Below, one piece after another: positions 33,016-36,445 of a stretch of DNA of 36,445 nt. The position numbers were made by a program, and so were the translations under genes. Source of the DNA: JBKEAJ01 sp047972135 (GTDB lineage Bacteria; Bacteroidota; Bacteroidia; Bacteroidales; Prolixibacteraceae); NCBI GenBank assembly GCA_047972135.1, contig JBKEAJ010000088.1, forward strand, positions 1 to 36,445, read 5' to 3'. Each line of letters starts with the position of its first letter. The first letter of the stretch is position 1. The notes under the pieces were generated by a model. It did no database searches. It had not been told where the DNA came from and saw only the letters and a program-made list of their open reading frames with translations.

Positions 33016-33714
33016 ATGGATTATAAAGTTTTACTTATTGACGACGAGCCTAAGGCAAACGAAAGTTTAAAAGACCTACTTAGTAAACATGAAGATTTCT
33101 GTATAGAAACATGTACTTCTGCAAAGGAGGCACTAAAGGCAATGTCGAAACACGCATTTAAACTAATATTTCTTGATATTAACATGCCTGAAATAAGTGG
33201 GCTAGAGTTAGTGAAAGACCTAAGCGACAACCTCTCTACTCCCCCTTTTGTATTCGTGTCTGCATACAGCAAATATATGCCACAAGCTTTCAAGGTACAG
33301 CCCTTCGATTTTCTCACAAAACCCGTCGACCCCGACGAACTAGACGAAACAATTGAAAGATTCCGGAAAAATATTCTCGAGAAAGACAAAAACACCATAG
33401 CCCTAAACACTATAAACGGACTCGAACGCATTGATGCCAACAAGATAATGTACGCCGGCACAAACAACCGTAAGCTAACTCTCCACACAATAGATGGACA
33501 GCAGTATATCGTGAATGGATTGACATTAACAAATTTTCTGTCAATGCTTCCTAATAATTTTGTCAGAGCCAACAAGCAAGATGTCGTAAACATGAACTAT
33601 GCGTACATACTGCACGGTTCTAAGTTATCTCTAGCCGGCAAAGACAATCTAGATGTCGTAATAGAAATAGGACGCGTGTACCAACAAAATGTGAAAAACA
33701 TGTTTAATTCATAG
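33016..33714 (+). CDS. LytTR-family response regulator
   Basis: A 232-residue protein. Residues 1-120 are a receiver domain (LLIDDEPKAN, phospho-acceptor Asp54 in IFLDINMP, Lys in FDFLTKPVDPDEL). The C-terminal 100 residues are a LytTR DNA-binding domain (IMYAGTNNRKLTLHTIDG, FVRANKQDVVNMNYAYIL). It is the natural partner of the upstream LytS-type kinase, 130 bp away. LytTR regulators bind paired direct repeats, and a candidate pair lies just downstream of this gene in front of the next one. Confidence 0.93.
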   Translation: MDYKVLLIDDEPKANESLKDLLSKHEDFCIETCTSAKEALKAMSKHAFKLIFLDINMPEISGLELVKDLSDNLSTPPFVFVSAYSKYMPQAFKVQPFDFLTKPVDPDELDETIERFRKNILEKDKNTIALNTINGLERIDANKIMYAGTNNRKLTLHTIDGQQYIVNGLTLTNFLSMLPNNFVRANKQDVVNMNYAYILHGSKLSLAGKDNLDVVIEIGRVYQQNVKNMFNS

Positions 33715-33738
33715 CAGATTTTCAAACAAAATAGATTT

Positions 33739-33770
33739 TCATGCATTAATTTATGCAGGTCATGCATAAA
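33739..33770. promoter_or_regulatory. Direct repeat and palindrome upstream of the lipoprotein promoter, candidate LytTR site
   Basis: TCATGCATTAA (33739-33749) and TCATGCATAAA (33760-33770) are spaced by 21 bp, two helical turns. In addition TTTATGCA (33750-33757) and TGCATAAA (33763-33770) form a perfect 8-bp palindrome around a 5-bp centre. The element ends 26 bp before the -7 box (33797-33804), where an activator would be expected to bind. Confidence 0.5.
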
Positions 33771-33796
33771 CTCCATAAAGCAGAACTCCCTTTAGT

Positions 33797-33804
33797 TAAT
33801 TTTG
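33797..33804 (+). promoter_or_regulatory. -7 box of the repeat-rich lipoprotein gene
   Basis: TAATTTTG matches TAnnTTTG. No -33 TTTG is seen at 19-21 bp upstream, consistent with activation from the repeat element just upstream. The position makes an in-frame ATG at 33802 impossible as a start. Confidence 0.5.
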
Positions 33805-33843
33805 CGTCGAAGAAACAAATTTACAGACATAAAACAAAACGGA

Positions 33844-35799
33844 ATGAAAACAAATCTATTTCTAAGCATCTTACTTTGTGTGGTTATAAGCTTCTCCGCT
33901 TGTAAAAATGTAGATGAACTTTCTCCATCAGGAGGAAAGGGTACGCTTACAATCAGTACTTCTGAGTCTGCCAAAACAAAATCGACCAAAGAAGCAGGTA
34001 CATCCTATGAACTCTCCGACCTTGCCACCGTAATTATCACTATTGAGAAAGACGGTGCTGCTGTGAAAGACTACGACAAAAAAGAACTCCAACTCGAGAA
34101 CTGGGGCGACAACAGCTTTACTATCTCCGGTATTGAGCTAGAGGAAGGTGCAAACTACTCTATCACGAGCTTTGAACTAAAAAATGAGGATAAAGCCACA
34201 ACCTTCGCATCTCCGGTGAATGGCTCGCAAGCTGCAAACTGGGTACAAAAAGCACTGCCTATAACCTTCGACATAAGTGCCGACGAAAACACTCCTGTAG
34301 ATGTGCAAGTAGTGACAACTCTTGGCTCTATGCCTTCAGACTTTGGCTACAACACCTTTACATTCACCGACCAAACTCCCGCAGTACAGGCATACTTGGA
34401 AAACTTCGAAAAGATATTTGTCGGACAAAACTCTAAAGTGGTGCACCACTTCACTCAGCGCGGCATACCCACCTACTCAGAAGTGTACAGAAACCACGCA
34501 GTGAACAAAAAAATCATAACAAACTTTGTTGCAGGTACATACAAGCACTACTACACCGACGACGACACACCTGTGGAGAAAATTGATATGGAAAGCTATT
34601 CTAGTAGTTCCATTCCATTAACTACTTACGAGATTACTGAGCATCATGCATCTGGCAATATCAAAAAGATTGAGAATGAAAGCTATATAGAGGAGTTTGA
34701 CGACAACGGACATCGCATCAAAAACACAAGTATAAACAGAGCAGGAAAAGCCGGACTTGTAACAGAATACAGTTACGACAATAATGGATACGTAAATGAG
34801 ATTAAGTATTTTGACGAAAACAATGAACTACTAGGGAGCGAGACCTACACTTTTGACGAAAACGGAAACCAATTAACAAAATCGACCGAGCAAGGACTAT
34901 CGTCCGAATCATCCTATAACGCTGACAATAATGTTATAGAAACTATCACCTATACTTATGTTAACAATTCTGAAGACGGGAACGAATTGGTGCAAAAAAA
35001 ATACTCTACACGCAAATTTGAATACAACTCTAACGGGACTCTTAGTAAAATAAGCGAAAATCGCCACCATGATACCGGCGACGATATTTACTACATGAAA
35101 TATAATTATAATGGAGATCTGCTTGTAAGCTCCAAAAGGGAGGGCTCATTCAGTGCGGATGAATACATCACTTACTACGACGAGAGAGGATTGCAAAAAG
35201 ACGAGAGCGGAACAATGGAATTTGATTACAAAGGGCGACTAAACAAATGCATATACCCCCTTGCCAACAACCGAACAAAAGTGGAGTACTACGACCTGAA
35301 GGAAGAACTTATGGGAACTAAAATCTACGACGAAAACGACAACTTACTTTACAATGTAAACTCAAATTATTTACGTCAATACTGGGACAATGGAAACACA
35401 AAATATGTTGTTAGATTCTACAATCCGGAATATATAGATGAATATCTCGATGCAGAAATTGAAGTTGTACACCCAACTACCGAAAGCCAGTTTGCCCTTA
35501 TTGGAAACAGCATTATATTGGATCAACACAAATATGATGAACAAGGGACAAGAACATCTTACACACAATATATACCTACACGCCTACCTCAAAATGGAGA
35601 ATATATTGCAACTGCTTTTGAAAGACGATTCGATGAAACAGGTATCGTACAAAAAGAATACTACGCGAGCACTTTTTATTATCATAACGAAGCAGATGCA
35701 ATTCCCTACAAATACATCGTCACAAAATACGACAATGTAAATAGCATTCAAACGACCACCACCTACGACTCGGAAGGAAACATTATAAGCCAAAGTTAA
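33844..35799 (+). CDS. Lipoprotein with YD/RHS-like beta repeats
   Basis: About 651 residues from the ATG at 33844, which begins a classic lipoprotein signal (MKTNLFLSILLCVVISFSAC, lipid on Cys20). An in-frame ATG at 33802 is rejected because it lies within the promoter. Residues about 30-170 are beta-rich and recall fimbrial or surface-protein N-terminal domains. From about residue 240 onward come many short repeats of the type YSYDNNGYVNEIKYFDENNE and YTFDENGNQLTK, similar to YD or RHS-like beta strands. No toxin or protease domain is seen at the C-terminus. Likely surface-exposed. Its position after the LytTR gene suggests it is a regulated output of that system. Confidence 0.8.
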   Translation: MKTNLFLSILLCVVISFSACKNVDELSPSGGKGTLTISTSESAKTKSTKEAGTSYELSDLATVIITIEKDGAAVKDYDKKELQLENWGDNSFTISGIELEEGANYSITSFELKNEDKATTFASPVNGSQAANWVQKALPITFDISADENTPVDVQVVTTLGSMPSDFGYNTFTFTDQTPAVQAYLENFEKIFVGQNSKVVHHFTQRGIPTYSEVYRNHAVNKKIITNFVAGTYKHYYTDDDTPVEKIDMESYSSSSIPLTTYEITEHHASGNIKKIENESYIEEFDDNGHRIKNTSINRAGKAGLVTEYSYDNNGYVNEIKYFDENNELLGSETYTFDENGNQLTKSTEQGLSSESSYNADNNVIETITYTYVNNSEDGNELVQKKYSTRKFEYNSNGTLSKISENRHHDTGDDIYYMKYNYNGDLLVSSKREGSFSADEYITYYDERGLQKDESGTMEFDYKGRLNKCIYPLANNRTKVEYYDLKEELMGTKIYDENDNLLYNVNSNYLRQYWDNGNTKYVVRFYNPEYIDEYLDAEIEVVHPTTESQFALIGNSIILDQHKYDEQGTRTSYTQYIPTRLPQNGEYIATAFERRFDETGIVQKEYYASTFYYHNEADAIPYKYIVTKYDNVNSIQTTTTYDSEGNIISQS

Positions 35800-35828
35800 G
35801 AACCATACAATTACAAAATGATAACAGC

Positions 35829-35860
35829 ACTCTCGGGCAGCAAAAGCTGCTCGGGAGAGT
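35829..35860 (+). terminator. Hairpin after the repeat-rich lipoprotein gene
   Basis: ACTCTC (35829-35834) pairs with GAGAGT (35855-35860), and an inner GCAGC/GCTGC stem closes an AAAA loop, with a small internal loop. It lies 30 bp after the stop codon. A strong T run is absent. Confidence 0.5.
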
Positions 35861-35918
35861 TGTGTTAGCACAAGAAGAACCGATTTATAAATAGCAATAA
35901 TTTTAAAAAATAGAAACC

Positions 35919-36068
35919 ATGAGTAAAGAAAACTTATATCCAGGAGTAAAGAAATGTCCTTCATGTGGAAGGAGAAGAGAAGATGTATCATACATATCTA
36001 AACTTGAGTGTTGTGGCACAACATACTGTTCAGGTTGCGGAGGCTCTAGAAGTCGTATTTCAATTTAA
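35919..36068 (+). CDS. Small zinc-ribbon protein (49 residues)
   Basis: An open frame of 49 codons plus stop. It has CPSCGRRRED, then LECCGTTYCSGCGG, giving two CxxC pairs plus an extra cysteine, typical of a small zinc ribbon. No signal peptide. It lies 37 bp before the next lipoprotein gene. The cysteine pattern and clean boundaries argue that it is real. Function is unknown. Confidence 0.6.
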   Translation: MSKENLYPGVKKCPSCGRRREDVSYISKLECCGTTYCSGCGGSRSRISI

Positions 36069-36105
36069 AACAGATAATTGAATGAATAGCTAAATTTATA
36101 AAACA

Positions 36106-36445
36106 ATGAAAGCAAAAATTCTTTGCAGCATCATAGCATGCTTTTTATTAGGCTTCGCTGCCTGTAAAACCGATACTGTAGACACCCTACCCCAGCTAAA
36201 ACTCCATGTTGTGGATAAAGATGGTAATAGTGTCTCGCAAGCAAATGTGGCACTTTTTGACAATCAGAACGACTGGCAAAACAACACTAACACTATAAGC
36301 TCTGCAATTACTGACAATGACGGTAATGCACTATTCAGCAATTTAGACGAAGAGATTTATTTCTTCTGGGTAGAGAAAGACGGACTCAACAACAACTTCG
36401 GTACTGCTGCCGTAGAAAAAAGCCTATCCACAAACACCATAGCAG
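36106..36445 (+). CDS. Partial lipoprotein with carboxypeptidase-regulatory-like (Ig) fold
   Basis: The gene starts at the ATG at 36106 and runs off the right edge, 113 codons visible. The signal peptide is lipoprotein-type (MKAKILCSIIACFLLGFAAC, lipid on Cys20). The next 85 residues (LKLHVVDKDGNSVSQANVAL, then SAITDNDGNALFSNLDE) look like a carboxypeptidase-regulatory-like or Ig-like beta domain, which is common in outer-membrane proteins of Bacteroidota. The remainder is unknown. Confidence 0.75.
   Translation, partial: MKAKILCSIIACFLLGFAACKTDTVDTLPQLKLHVVDKDGNSVSQANVALFDNQNDWQNNTNTISSAITDNDGNALFSNLDEEIYFFWVEKDGLNNNFGTAAVEKSLSTNTIA

Noticed and set aside
33021..33593. 190-codon minus-strand frame opposite the LytTR regulator
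   Set aside because: Antisense shadow of a clear REC-LytTR gene.
33802..33843. Upstream start of the repeat-rich lipoprotein (MRRRNKF...)
   Set aside because: The ATG lies within the -7 promoter box, and the downstream ATG at 33844 begins a perfect lipoprotein signal peptide.
33844..35799. RHS/polymorphic toxin
   Set aside because: YD-like repeats are present but there is no RHS core signature and no C-terminal toxin domain, and no immunity gene follows.

Overview
The window reads as a chromosomal segment of a Bacteroidota species, most likely order Bacteroidales, with a type IX secretion system (T9SS). The grounds are: an acpP-fabF-rnc block; fused fucokinase/GDP-fucose pyrophosphorylase (fkp); PorX; a sensor kinase with two-component-regulator propeller repeats and its LytTR regulator; a DUF5606 protein; lipoproteins with Bacteroidota-type signal peptides; no Shine-Dalgarno-like leaders; and many TAnnTTTG -7 boxes, some with a TTTG -33 box at the expected 19-21 bp. 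I see no rRNA, tRNA, CRISPR array, integrase, transposase or phage gene.

Layout. 1-890: edge of a membrane-protein gene, a decayed or phase-off small lipoprotein gene with a (TTTG)n tract, and a divergent promoter region. 890-3697 (+): a RHH/MazF toxin-antitoxin pair, then a sugar kinase fused to a RapZ C-terminal domain, then a MurU-like sugar-1-phosphate nucleotidyltransferase, suggesting peptidoglycan amino-sugar recycling. 3661-5929 (-): acpP, fabF and rnc. 6207-12793: a DUF5606 gene (+), an operon-like run on the minus strand (membrane EEP phosphatase/nuclease, fkp, PatB/MalY aminotransferase), and a divergent DUF2007/zinc-ribbon gene. 12794-18608: a more accessory-looking stretch bounded by inverted copies of a composite intergenic repeat. 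It holds a putative L,D-transpeptidase-like protein with an SH3-domain membrane protein, then a U32 enzyme (RlhA-like) with a GNAT acetyltransferase. 18609-21622 (+): small membrane protein, mutL, ispD. 21625-24106 (-): lysC-lysA. 24179-25615 (-): a Schlafen/AlbA_2-type regulator carrying an 11-bp tandem repeat inside its coding sequence. 25711-27940 (-): TRIC-type channel and porX. 28124-36445 (+): a PNGase F-like secreted protein with a T9SS-like C-terminal domain, a propeller sensor histidine kinase, its LytTR response regulator, a repeat-rich lipoprotein, a 49-residue zinc-ribbon protein and a lipoprotein cut by the window edge.

How the parts may fit. PorX controls T9SS genes in relatives. 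Next to it, divergently transcribed, lies a predicted T9SS cargo resembling N-glycan amidases, in an operon with a sensor kinase, a LytTR regulator and a downstream lipoprotein gene. The promoter of that lipoprotein gene carries a 21-bp-spaced direct repeat and a palindrome that could be the LytTR site. This looks like a small surface-glycan sensing and processing locus. The housekeeping parts (fatty acid synthesis, lysine/DAP synthesis, mismatch repair, isoprenoid synthesis) are ordinary. The accessory novelty sits in 12.8-18.6 kb, in the 11-bp-repeat regulator and in 28-36 kb.
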